Assembly: GCA_016296675.1 (NCBI GenBank)
Contig: JAEDIV010000115.1
Coordinates: 1-8,662, forward strand
Reading direction: 5' to 3'
DNA: 8,662 bases
Origin: Clostridia bacterium
GTDB taxonomy: Bacteria; Bacillota; Clostridia; Christensenellales; Aristaeellaceae
In this document: positions 1 through 5,873 of the stretch, in pieces
Position numbering within the stretch: position 1 is the first letter of the stretch
How the letters are laid out: each line of letters starts with the position of its first letter
The notes under the pieces: model-generated
The model's input: only the letters and a program-made list of their open reading frames with translations
Database searches by the model: none
What the model was told of the DNA's origin: nothing
Made by a program: the position numbers and the translations under genes

Positions 1-7
1 TTCAGGG

Positions 8-62
8 GATCGGCCCTTCCCATCAAAAAAGGTACTTTTTTGATGGCTTGAACCGGCCGATC
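8..62 (+). other. Nested inverted repeats (possible antiterminator-like RNA stem)
   Basis: Two nested inverted repeats are visible. The inner one pairs CCATCAAAAAA (20-30) with TTTTTTGATGG (36-46) around a 5-nt loop. The outer one pairs GATCGGCC (8-15) with GGCCGATC (55-62), extended by TTC (17-19) with GAA (50-52). The right arm of the outer stem covers the whole left arm of the terminator hairpin at 50-71, so the two folds cannot coexist. That is the geometry of an attenuator or riboswitch expression platform, but it could also be only the structured 3' end of an upstream transcript. The upstream part lies outside the window and I recognise no RNA family. The complementarity is certain; the function is inferred. 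Confidence 0.45.
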
Positions 63-77
63 GACCGGTTCTTTTTT
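50..77 (+). terminator. Intrinsic terminator of the upstream transcript
   Basis: The stem GAACCGG (50-56) pairs with CCGGTTC (65-71) around an 8-nt loop and is followed directly by six Ts (72-77). The whole 22-bp element is palindromic apart from one mismatched pair (57/64). It lies upstream of the recQ promoter, so it should insulate recQ from whatever is transcribed to its left. A short frame ending with TGA at 49-51 could be the tail of an upstream gene, but there is too little to judge. Confidence 0.7.
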
Positions 78-100
78 CGTGGCGAAACGCCCGATTTTAA

Positions 101-129
101 TTGACGAAAAAAGCAAAAAACGGTATACT
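101..129 (+). promoter_or_regulatory. Sigma-A-type promoter of recQ-psuK
   Basis: TTGACG (101-106) and TATACT (124-129) are separated by exactly 17 bp and match the -35 and -10 consensus of the housekeeping sigma factor closely. Transcription would begin near 136, leaving a 5' leader of about 25 nt before the recQ ATG. The TTG of the -35 box happens to be in frame with recQ and could be mistaken for a start codon. Confidence 0.85.
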
Positions 130-148
130 GAATCTATTAATTGATCCT

Positions 149-153
149 GGAGA
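149..153 (+). promoter_or_regulatory. Ribosome binding site fixing the recQ start
   Basis: GGAGA lies 7 nt before the ATG at 161, which is ideal spacing. Nothing similar precedes the upstream in-frame TTG at 101, and this settles the start choice. Confidence 0.75.
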
Positions 154-160
154 AATACAG

Positions 161-2329
161 ATGACATATCCGAAAAAAGGAAAGTACCGCCATTTCAAGG
201 GCGGGGAATATGAGCTTTTGTACATCGCGCGGCATTCGGAAACGGATGAGCCCATGGTTGTATACAGAGCCCTGTATGAGGGCGGGGAAACGCCCAATGG
301 CGATGGAATCTGGGTGCGTCCCTTGTCCATGTGGACGGAAATGGTTACGCGGGATGGAAAAACGTTTCCGCGCTTTTCCTATGTAGGGGATGAAGCGGAT
401 TTTGTGCCTCCGCCGGACGATTTTGATTGCCCGCCTGTTATGGATGAATTCGGTTTTGACGCGCAGGCCATGGAGGAAACGCCCGCTGCTCAGGCGCGCG
501 ACATTCATGAAGTTTTGAAATCCGTCTTCGGCTATTCCGCCTTTAGAGAAGGGCAGGAGGAAGTGATTTCAAAAATCATCGAGGGCAGAGATGTTCTTGG
601 CGTTATGCCGACGGGCGCGGGAAAATCCATTTGCTATCAGGTGCCTGCTTTGGCGCTTGACGGATGCGCAATTGTGATTTCGCCGCTCATTTCCCTTATG
701 AAGGATCAGGTGAATGCGCTCACGCAGGCGGGGGTAGCGGCGGCATATCTGAACAGCTCTCTTTCCGAAAAGCAGGCGCGCATGGCGTATGACAATGCGT
801 TTTCGGGAAAATACAAGATCATTTATGTTGCGCCCGAGCGGCTTTTGACCGAACGGTTTTTGCGTCTTGCGTCCACGATCAAAATTTCGCTTGTCGCCGT
901 TGACGAAGCGCACTGCATTTCCCAGTGGGGCCAGGATTTCAGACCCAACTATCTGGATATACCGAAATTCATACAGAAGCTTCCCGTGCGCCCGAGACTG
1001 TGCGCATTCACCGCCACGGCGACGGACAAGGTCCGAACGGACATCAAAAAAATTCTGAAGCTTCAAAAGCCCTTTGAGCGTGTGACGGGTTTTAACAGGC
1101 CGAACCTGTATTTCCGAGTCATGAAGCCGGAGGACAAGTTTTCCGCGCTGACAGAGCTTATGCGGAAATATTCGGGCATGAGCGGCGTCATTTACTGCGC
1201 CACAAGAAAGACGGTTGAAGATATTCACGATAAGCTCAAAAAGAAAGGGTATCCCGTCACGATGTACCATGCGGGGCTTTCGGATGAGGAAAGAAAAGCC
1301 AATCAGGAGGCGTTTTCTCTGGACGAAGCGCCCATCATTGTAGCTACGAACGCTTTCGGCATGGGCATCGACAAAAGCGACGTGAGATTTGTCATCCACT
1401 ATAATATGCCTAAGGACCTTGAAAGCTATTATCAGGAGGCGGGCCGTGCGGGGCGCGACGGCGAAAGGGCCGAATGCGTGATGCTGTACGGGCGGCAGGA
1501 CGTGGTCACGCAGAATTTCTTTATCGACCACATGGGTGAGGAAGGAAATCTGACGAATACGCAGATTGAAAAGCTCAAAGCCACTGCCCGCGACCGCTTA
1601 TCCGCCATGAAGGGCTATTGCCTGACCGACGGTTGTCTTCGAAAGCACATTCTCAACTATTTCGGCGAAAGCGCGCCGGAAACATGCGGCATGTGCTCCG
1701 GCTGTGAAGCGGACGGCGCGCGCGTGGACGTGACGGAAATCGCTTGTTCGGTTGTGAAGCTTGTGAAAGACTCAGGTGGGCGATACGGCGCAGGCGTAAT
1801 TGTTGATGCGCTTCGCGGTATGAAAAACGAAAAGGTCGTTTCCTTCGGACTTACGGGATATGAATCTTACGGCTCGCTTTCTTCCTTTACATCCGGCGCG
1901 GTCGCGGAAATTGTGGACGGGCTTATTGACAAGGGATTCCTTATGCGCACGGAGGGAAAATATCCGGTCATTATGCTTGGCAAAAATGCGCTCATGCTGT
2001 TAAACGGTGAAAAGAAAATGACGCTTAAGCATGCGCCTGAAACAAAACAGGAGAAAAAAACGCGCAAAAGACCTGCGCGTCAAGCGATAAATATGGTCAA
2101 CCGCGACCTGTATGCGTACATGAAGGAAGTGCGAATGATGCTTGCAAAGGAATCGCATGTGTATCCGTTTGTGGTGATGTCGGACGCCACGCTGCGCGAT
2201 TTGTGTGAAAAAAGACCGCATACGCTTGAAGCGCTTGTTGAAGTAAACGGCATCGGCGAAGCGAAAAAACAGAGATATGGAAAGCAGATTCTCAAAGCCA
2301 TCTTCGAATGGGAGGCGGAAAACGAATGA
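161..2329 (+). CDS. recQ: ATP-dependent DNA helicase RecQ with N-terminal DUF1653 domain
   Basis: This 722-residue 3'-5' superfamily 2 helicase unwinds DNA in recombination and replication-fork repair in the cytoplasm. Residues about 7-75 form a DUF1653 domain (YRHFKGGEY, HSETDE, VVYRALY, WVRPLSMW, PRF), followed by an acidic Pro-rich linker to about 112. The helicase core carries FREGQ (128-132), Walker A PTGAGKS (150-156), DEAH (248-251) with the aromatic-rich loop, TATAT, and GRAGRDG (428-434). The zinc site is C492, C509, C512 and C515. A winged-helix RQC domain follows (about 520-620), then a Lys/Arg-rich linker and an HRDC domain (about 648-716). RecQ in E. coli is about 610 residues; the surplus is the DUF1653 part. 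The start at 161 is chosen for its SD site and because the upstream TTG lies inside the promoter. The role of DUF1653 here is unknown. The RecQ assignment is secure because every key motif is intact. Confidence 0.96.
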   Translation: MTYPKKGKYRHFKGGEYELLYIARHSETDEPMVVYRALYEGGETPNGDGIWVRPLSMWTEMVTRDGKTFPRFSYVGDEADFVPPPDDFDCPPVMDEFGFDAQAMEETPAAQARDIHEVLKSVFGYSAFREGQEEVISKIIEGRDVLGVMPTGAGKSICYQVPALALDGCAIVISPLISLMKDQVNALTQAGVAAAYLNSSLSEKQARMAYDNAFSGKYKIIYVAPERLLTERFLRLASTIKISLVAVDEAHCISQWGQDFRPNYLDIPKFIQKLPVRPRLCAFTATATDKVRTDIKKILKLQKPFERVTGFNRPNLYFRVMKPEDKFSALTELMRKYSGMSGVIYCATRKTVEDIHDKLKKKGYPVTMYHAGLSDEERKANQEAFSLDEAPIIVATNAFGMGIDKSDVRFVIHYNMPKDLESYYQEAGRAGRDGERAECVMLYGRQDVVTQNFFIDHMGEEGNLTNTQIEKLKATARDRLSAMKGYCLTDGCLRKHILNYFGESAPETCGMCSGCEADGARVDVTEIACSVVKLVKDSGGRYGAGVIVDALRGMKNEKVVSFGLTGYESYGSLSSFTSGAVAEIVDGLIDKGFLMRTEGKYPVIMLGKNALMLLNGEKKMTLKHAPETKQEKKTRKRPARQAINMVNRDLYAYMKEVRMMLAKESHVYPFVVMSDATLRDLCEKRPHTLEALVEVNGIGEAKKQRYGKQILKAIFEWEAENE

Positions 2330-3186
2330 ATTTGAAAGCGGCTGTTATCGGCGGCATGAATTTTGATGTTGTGGGCATCTCCGAAAGCGCGCTTATGATG
2401 CGCGATTCCAATATTGGAAAAATCCGTTTTTCCGCCGGCGGCGTCGGAAGAAACATTGCCGAGCAGCTGGCGCGCCTGGGCGCGCAAACCTCGCTTTTCA
2501 CCTGTGTAAGCGATGATTTTGCCGGAAAAATGCTGAAAGACGATGCGAGAATCAAGAATATCGACCTCTCTCACGCCAGGCAAAGTGCATCGAATGCCTC
2601 TGTATATTTGTCCATTCACGAGCCGGGCGGCGATATGGCGCTGGCCGTCAACGATATGAGCCTGATTTCGGAAATCACGCCGGAATATTTGAAAAGCGTT
2701 CTTCGCGAAATCCGAAAAGCTGACGTTGTGGTCGTCGATGCGAATCTTTCGCCCGAAAGCCTTGCTTTCATTTTTGAAAATGTCGATTGCCCCATTACGG
2801 CGGATCCTGTCAGCTGCGCGAAGATCGACCGGCTGAAGCCGCACCTGATGAGGCTTTCCGCATTTAAGCCCAATGCGATGGAGGCGATGTATCTGACCGG
2901 CGCGGATAATCCGCATCTTGCGGCGAGCATGCTTGCAAAAATGGGCGTTAAACGTGTGGCGGTCTCGATGGGCAACGCCGGATGTGTGTATGCGGACGAA
3001 AACGAGATCGGCAGTATCATACCTGAAAAAGTGTATTTCTGTCAGGCCAACGGCGCGGGAGACGCCATGTGCGCTGGGCTCACGCTCGGCGCGGCGCTCA
3101 ATGAAAGCGCAAAGGAGGCCGCCCTTCGCGGCATGCGCGCAGCGGCAAAACTGCTGGATGAAAGGGAAAAAAGCGAAAAAGGATAA
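2326..3186 (+). CDS. psuK: PfkB-family carbohydrate kinase, probable pseudouridine kinase
   Basis: This 286-residue cytoplasmic ribokinase-fold enzyme probably phosphorylates pseudouridine to pseudouridine 5'-phosphate, the first step in reusing the nucleoside from RNA turnover. The fold signatures are GGVGRN (38-43) near the N-terminus and NGAGDAM (242-248) with catalytic Asp246. The PsuK assignment rests on stretches I recall from E. coli PsuK: DSN-x-GKI before GGVGRNIA, a VNDM segment followed by ITPEYL, and DPVS then LKPN-like (FKPNAMEA) motifs. E. coli PsuK is slightly longer, about 310 residues. The start at 2326 is preferred over an in-frame ATG at 2308 because GGGAGG (2310-2315) sits 10 nt upstream of it. 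That start overlaps the recQ stop as ATGA, indicating translational coupling. The usual partner psuG (pseudouridine-5'-phosphate glycosidase) is not in this window. Another nucleoside or sugar kinase activity remains possible. Confidence 0.85.
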   Translation: MNLKAAVIGGMNFDVVGISESALMMRDSNIGKIRFSAGGVGRNIAEQLARLGAQTSLFTCVSDDFAGKMLKDDARIKNIDLSHARQSASNASVYLSIHEPGGDMALAVNDMSLISEITPEYLKSVLREIRKADVVVVDANLSPESLAFIFENVDCPITADPVSCAKIDRLKPHLMRLSAFKPNAMEAMYLTGADNPHLAASMLAKMGVKRVAVSMGNAGCVYADENEIGSIIPEKVYFCQANGAGDAMCAGLTLGAALNESAKEAALRGMRAAAKLLDEREKSEKG

Positions 3187-3191
3187 AAAAG

Positions 3192-3227
3192 GGGCTTTGT
3201 GCTGATGCTTGCACAAAGCCCGTTTTT
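3192..3227. terminator. Bidirectional intrinsic terminator between psuK and the lipoprotein gene
   Basis: An 11-bp perfect stem pairs GGGCTTTGTGC (3192-3202) with GCACAAAGCCC (3211-3221) around an 8-nt loop. Five Ts follow on the plus strand (3223-3227). Six As precede it (3185-3190) and give a U-tract on the minus strand. It begins 5 nt after the psuK stop and lies downstream of the minus-strand lipoprotein gene, so it can end transcription from both sides. Confidence 0.88.
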
Positions 3228-3241
3228 AAAAGATGTATTGT

Positions 3242-3277
3242 CCTGCGTGCGGTGTTTTCTTTTGGACACCCCGCAGG
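3242..3277. other. Hairpin in the convergent intergenic gap
   Basis: CCTGCG (3242-3247) pairs with CGCAGG (3272-3277), and inside it GGTGT (3251-3255) pairs with ACACC (3266-3270). A small asymmetric internal loop and a 10-nt apical loop remain. No T-tract follows on either strand, so it is not an obvious terminator. It would lie in the 3' untranslated part of the minus-strand lipoprotein transcript, where it could stabilise the message. Apart from this and a short AGCGG/CCGCT repeat at 3292-3307, I see nothing in 3228-3320. Confidence 0.45.
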
Positions 3278-3320
3278 GCGCGCCCGGGACAAGCGGTATT
3301 CTCCGCTCAATTGATCCGCT

Positions 3321-3536
3321 TTATTCAACTGGAGCGCCGCTTTCAGGCGTGCTTGTTGCCGCGGGCGCAGTTGCCTGCGGGACGGATGTAGTGGCGGGAC
3401 TGCCAGCGTTGTTGTCTGACGGAATGGTTGCAGAAGGTACGGTGGGAGAAGGGGTCAGGGAATCATTTCCTGTGCAGGCAGTCATGAGAAGCATCAAGAA
3501 AATCAGGGCGGCAATCAGGAGCATGTTCTTTTTCAT
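3321..3536 (-). CDS. Small Ser/Thr/Pro-rich lipoprotein of unknown function
   Basis: A 71-residue product begins with MKKN and a hydrophobic stretch (residues 5-18), ending in the lipobox-like MTAC with Cys21. This is a type II signal peptide that would be lipidated and anchored on the outer face of the membrane. The mature 51 residues are about half Ser, Thr and Pro, with no Lys or Arg, and look like an extended tether without a folded domain. GGAGG (3553 to 3549 on the minus strand) precedes the ATG by 12 nt, slightly long but usable. A possible -10 (TATACT, 3592-3587) has only a weak -35. The gene is convergent with psuK and divergent from helD, and the terminator at 3192-3227 can end it. 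I do not recognise a family; it may be a degraded or lineage-specific lipoprotein. Confidence 0.62.
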   Translation of the reverse strand: MKKNMLLIAALIFLMLLMTACTGNDSLTPSPTVPSATIPSDNNAGSPATTSVPQATAPAATSTPESGAPVE

Positions 3537-3561
3537 AGGCGGGAGCGGCCTCCATGGATGA

Positions 3562-3578
3562 ATTCCGGATGATTCCGG
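3562..3578. repeat. Short direct repeat ATTCCGG x2 spaced one helical turn
   Basis: ATTCCGG occurs at 3562-3568 and again at 3572-3578, exactly 10 bp apart. The pair lies between the candidate -10 and the ribosome binding site of the minus-strand lipoprotein gene. One-turn spacing would suit an operator for a regulator, but two 7-mers may be coincidence. Confidence 0.25.
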
Positions 3579-3663
3579 TATCCTTTAGTATATCCGCTGC
3601 AGATGGAAAAAATCCGTACTTGCGCTCAAATTCATATAAAATTGATTTCAAATACATTATAAC

Positions 3664-3692
3664 TTTACAATTAAAGGAGACTATGCTATAAT
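3664..3692 (+). promoter_or_regulatory. Sigma-A-type promoter of the helD operon
   Basis: TTTACA (3664-3669) and a perfect TATAAT (3687-3692) are separated by 17 bp. Transcription would begin near 3699, giving a leader of about 35 nt to the helD ATG. No terminator or further promoter is evident before the two downstream flavoprotein genes, so this probably drives all three. Confidence 0.85.
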
Positions 3693-3733
3693 AACCTAAA
3701 TACTGCTGTCAAGCAATGCGGGGAGTGAATGGA

Positions 3734-5872
3734 ATGGATAAAGGGCTGGAACTTTTAAAAGAACAGGAGTATACTGCATATGTTCAGCAGTTGCTGCTGG
3801 CTGTTATTGAAAGGTCCAAGGATTATTCCAGAGGCCACATTTCTTCCATCCGCGCGCTGCTTGCAGATGCCTGGGAAGAACTGAGACTCAAGCCAACAGC
3901 GCTGTCTGTTCAGGATATGGAGCAGCTGGCGACGGAAGTGGACCGTTTTCTTGCGCGAAAGGCGCTTACTGACAATCAGGCGCAAAGATATGAAAAAATG
4001 CTGCTCAATCCCTTCTTTGCCAGAATAGATTTTACGGAAGAGGGCGCGGAGAAAGAGAAGATTGTTATCGGCCTTTATTCTTTGAAGGATCATGACGGAA
4101 CGCTTCTTGTGCATGACTGGAGAGCGCCGATTTCGAGCCTGTATTACGATTCAATGCCGGGCAAGGTTTCCTATATGAGTCCGAGCGGCGAGATTTCTGG
4201 CGAAATGTCTTTGAAGCGTCAGTATAAAATGGAAGACGGCAAGCTTGTCTATTTCGTGGATACCGATATCGGCATTGACGACAGTCTTCTTCTGGATATC
4301 CTCTCCGGTGCGACCAGCCGCCATATCCGAAACATTGTTTCCACCATCCAGTCTGAGCAGAACCGCGCCATCCGCTATGAAAATGTGAAGCTTCTGTCTG
4401 TTGTCGGCGGCGCCGGCAGCGGCAAAACCAGCGTTGCTATGCATAGAGCGGCGTTTCTCATGTACAGGCAGAGGGATCATCTGGATGCAAAGCGCATTGC
4501 CACGCTTTCTCCCAGCAATTCTTTTTCCGAATACATTTCGACGGTGCTGCCTGAATTGGGCGAGGAAAACACGGCGACCGTCACGCTTCATAAAATTGTT
4601 TCCGACCTTATAAACGCAAAGATCGAGATGCCGCTTATGCAAACGGAGGCATTGCTCGATGAAACCAACATACTCCGCCGCGACAGCGTCCGCTATAAAA
4701 GCGGCAAGGAGTTTTTGGACATGATCCGTTCGTTCGTCCAGGAATTCATGCGCACGGGCCCCGATTTTGAGGATATTGCGCTTGGAAAGAACGTGCTGAT
4801 TTCCAAAAACGAGCTTACGCGCCTTTATCGCGTGGACTATAATCTTTTAAGCCCTGCGCTCAGGCTGATCAGAATCCAGACGGTTTTGAACAATCGGCTG
4901 GAGACGTGGGAAAAGTCTTTGTATAAACAGTATGAATCCCAACTCATCAAGAGCTACCGCGGAAAAGACCTTGAAATGGCCACGCGCTTTGCCGTTTCCC
5001 AGCGTCTTCAGCCGGTCAAGCAGAAAATCAAGCAGATCCTGAATCAGGACGGCCCTGCGCTTTATGTTAAGGCGCTTAAGAATGCGCCGGAGATCCTGGA
5101 GCGCGCGGCGCTTGAAAATGCGCAGGCCAAGTATGTCTGGTGGGAAGACGCGCCGGCGATTGCCTATATTATGCTCGCGCTCGGCTTTGCCGCGCCGGAC
5201 AAGAATATGCGCCATCTGATCGTGGACGAGGCGCAGGATTACACGGATGTCGCGCTTGCAATGCTGAATCTGTATTTCCCGCAGACGCAGGTAACGCTTT
5301 TGGGCGATCCCAAGCAGCGCACCTGTCCTGCGCTGCCGCCGTGCGACCCGAGGCGCTGGAACGACTGTTTCCAGATGCCGGACGCGCCGCTTGTGGAATT
5401 GACCCGATGCTACCGTTCGACGCTTCCCATCACGCGCCTGTGCAATGCCATTCTGCCGGATTCCGAGCAGGTTGTGCCTTTCGGCCGAGAGGGCGATATG
5501 CCGAAGGTTGAAATTGCCGACGATGATAGAATCGTAAGCAAAGTGAAGGAACTGGTGGATGCGGGCTATAAATCCATCGCTGTCATCACGCGGTCTGTTC
5601 ATGAGGCCAAGCGCATTGCGGATTTTATTCCCAAGGCGCATCTTCTGGACGGAAGCGACGAGGACATTTTAACCGATCCAGACGACATCTCCGTCGGCGG
5701 TTACCATCTGATGAAAGGACTTGAATTCGACGCCGTGGTCGTCGTGTGGGAGGATGCGCGCTTGTCGGACGGCGAGCGCAGAAGACTGTACACCGCCTGC
5801 TCCCGTGCGCTCCATTCCCTGACGCTTTTCGCCGGGAAGCAGCTGATCAGCGACCTTGGTATTGTTCTGTAA
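3734..5872 (+). CDS. helD: RNA polymerase-recycling motor ATPase HelD
   Basis: This 712-residue UvrD/Rep-like superfamily 1 ATPase belongs to the HelD family, which binds RNA polymerase and frees it from stalled or finished complexes in Gram-positive bacteria. Residues about 1-85 are helical, matching the arm that enters the polymerase secondary channel. FFARIDF, HDWRAPISS (127-135) and the ISGEMSLKRQY region closely resemble Bacillus HelD. Walker A is GGAGSGKT (225-232), Walker B VDEAQD (497-502), a UvrD-type TRCYRS is at 557-562, and MKGLEFD (660-666) and YTACSRA lie near the C-terminus. The helical stretch between Walker A and Walker B fits the clamp-opening insertion. B. subtilis HelD is about 770 residues, so this is a compact version. 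The start at 3734 is preferred because GGGGAG (3720-3725) lies 8 nt upstream; an ATG at 3716 would place that site inside the gene. It is the first gene of a three-gene operon. Confidence 0.93.
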   Translation: MDKGLELLKEQEYTAYVQQLLLAVIERSKDYSRGHISSIRALLADAWEELRLKPTALSVQDMEQLATEVDRFLARKALTDNQAQRYEKMLLNPFFARIDFTEEGAEKEKIVIGLYSLKDHDGTLLVHDWRAPISSLYYDSMPGKVSYMSPSGEISGEMSLKRQYKMEDGKLVYFVDTDIGIDDSLLLDILSGATSRHIRNIVSTIQSEQNRAIRYENVKLLSVVGGAGSGKTSVAMHRAAFLMYRQRDHLDAKRIATLSPSNSFSEYISTVLPELGEENTATVTLHKIVSDLINAKIEMPLMQTEALLDETNILRRDSVRYKSGKEFLDMIRSFVQEFMRTGPDFEDIALGKNVLISKNELTRLYRVDYNLLSPALRLIRIQTVLNNRLETWEKSLYKQYESQLIKSYRGKDLEMATRFAVSQRLQPVKQKIKQILNQDGPALYVKALKNAPEILERAALENAQAKYVWWEDAPAIAYIMLALGFAAPDKNMRHLIVDEAQDYTDVALAMLNLYFPQTQVTLLGDPKQRTCPALPPCDPRRWNDCFQMPDAPLVELTRCYRSTLPITRLCNAILPDSEQVVPFGREGDMPKVEIADDDRIVSKVKELVDAGYKSIAVITRSVHEAKRIADFIPKAHLLDGSDEDILTDPDDISVGGYHLMKGLEFDAVVVVWEDARLSDGERRRLYTACSRALHSLTLFAGKQLISDLGIVL

Positions 5873-5873
5873 T

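Noticed and set aside
1..104. Coding tail of an upstream gene (frames ending at 51 or 104)
   Set aside because: The stretch is dominated by nested palindromes and is too short to show any coding signature; the upstream sequence is needed.
569..1531. Long minus-strand frame (320 codons) opposite recQ
   Set aside because: It lies wholly within the helicase core, whose motifs are intact on the plus strand. The product has no recognisable domain and is rich in His/Arg, as expected of an antisense shadow.
2080..3216. Minus-strand frame of 378 codons across the recQ end and psuK
   Set aside because: It is antisense to two well-supported genes and to the terminator, with low-complexity His/Arg/Phe content and no domain.
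3199..3561. Plus-strand frame of 120 codons over the lipoprotein gene
   Set aside because: It starts inside the terminator hairpin and is antisense to a frame with a proper signal peptide, lipobox and SD site; it has no SD site of its own.
3656..3661. TATAAT on the minus strand beside the helD promoter, as a divergent lipoprotein promoter
   Set aside because: No acceptable -35 element lies 16-18 bp upstream on that strand, so it is probably chance in an AT-rich stretch.
4847..5641. Minus-strand frame of 264 codons opposite helD
   Set aside because: HelD motifs are complete on the plus strand, and the antisense product is Arg/His-rich with no family resemblance.
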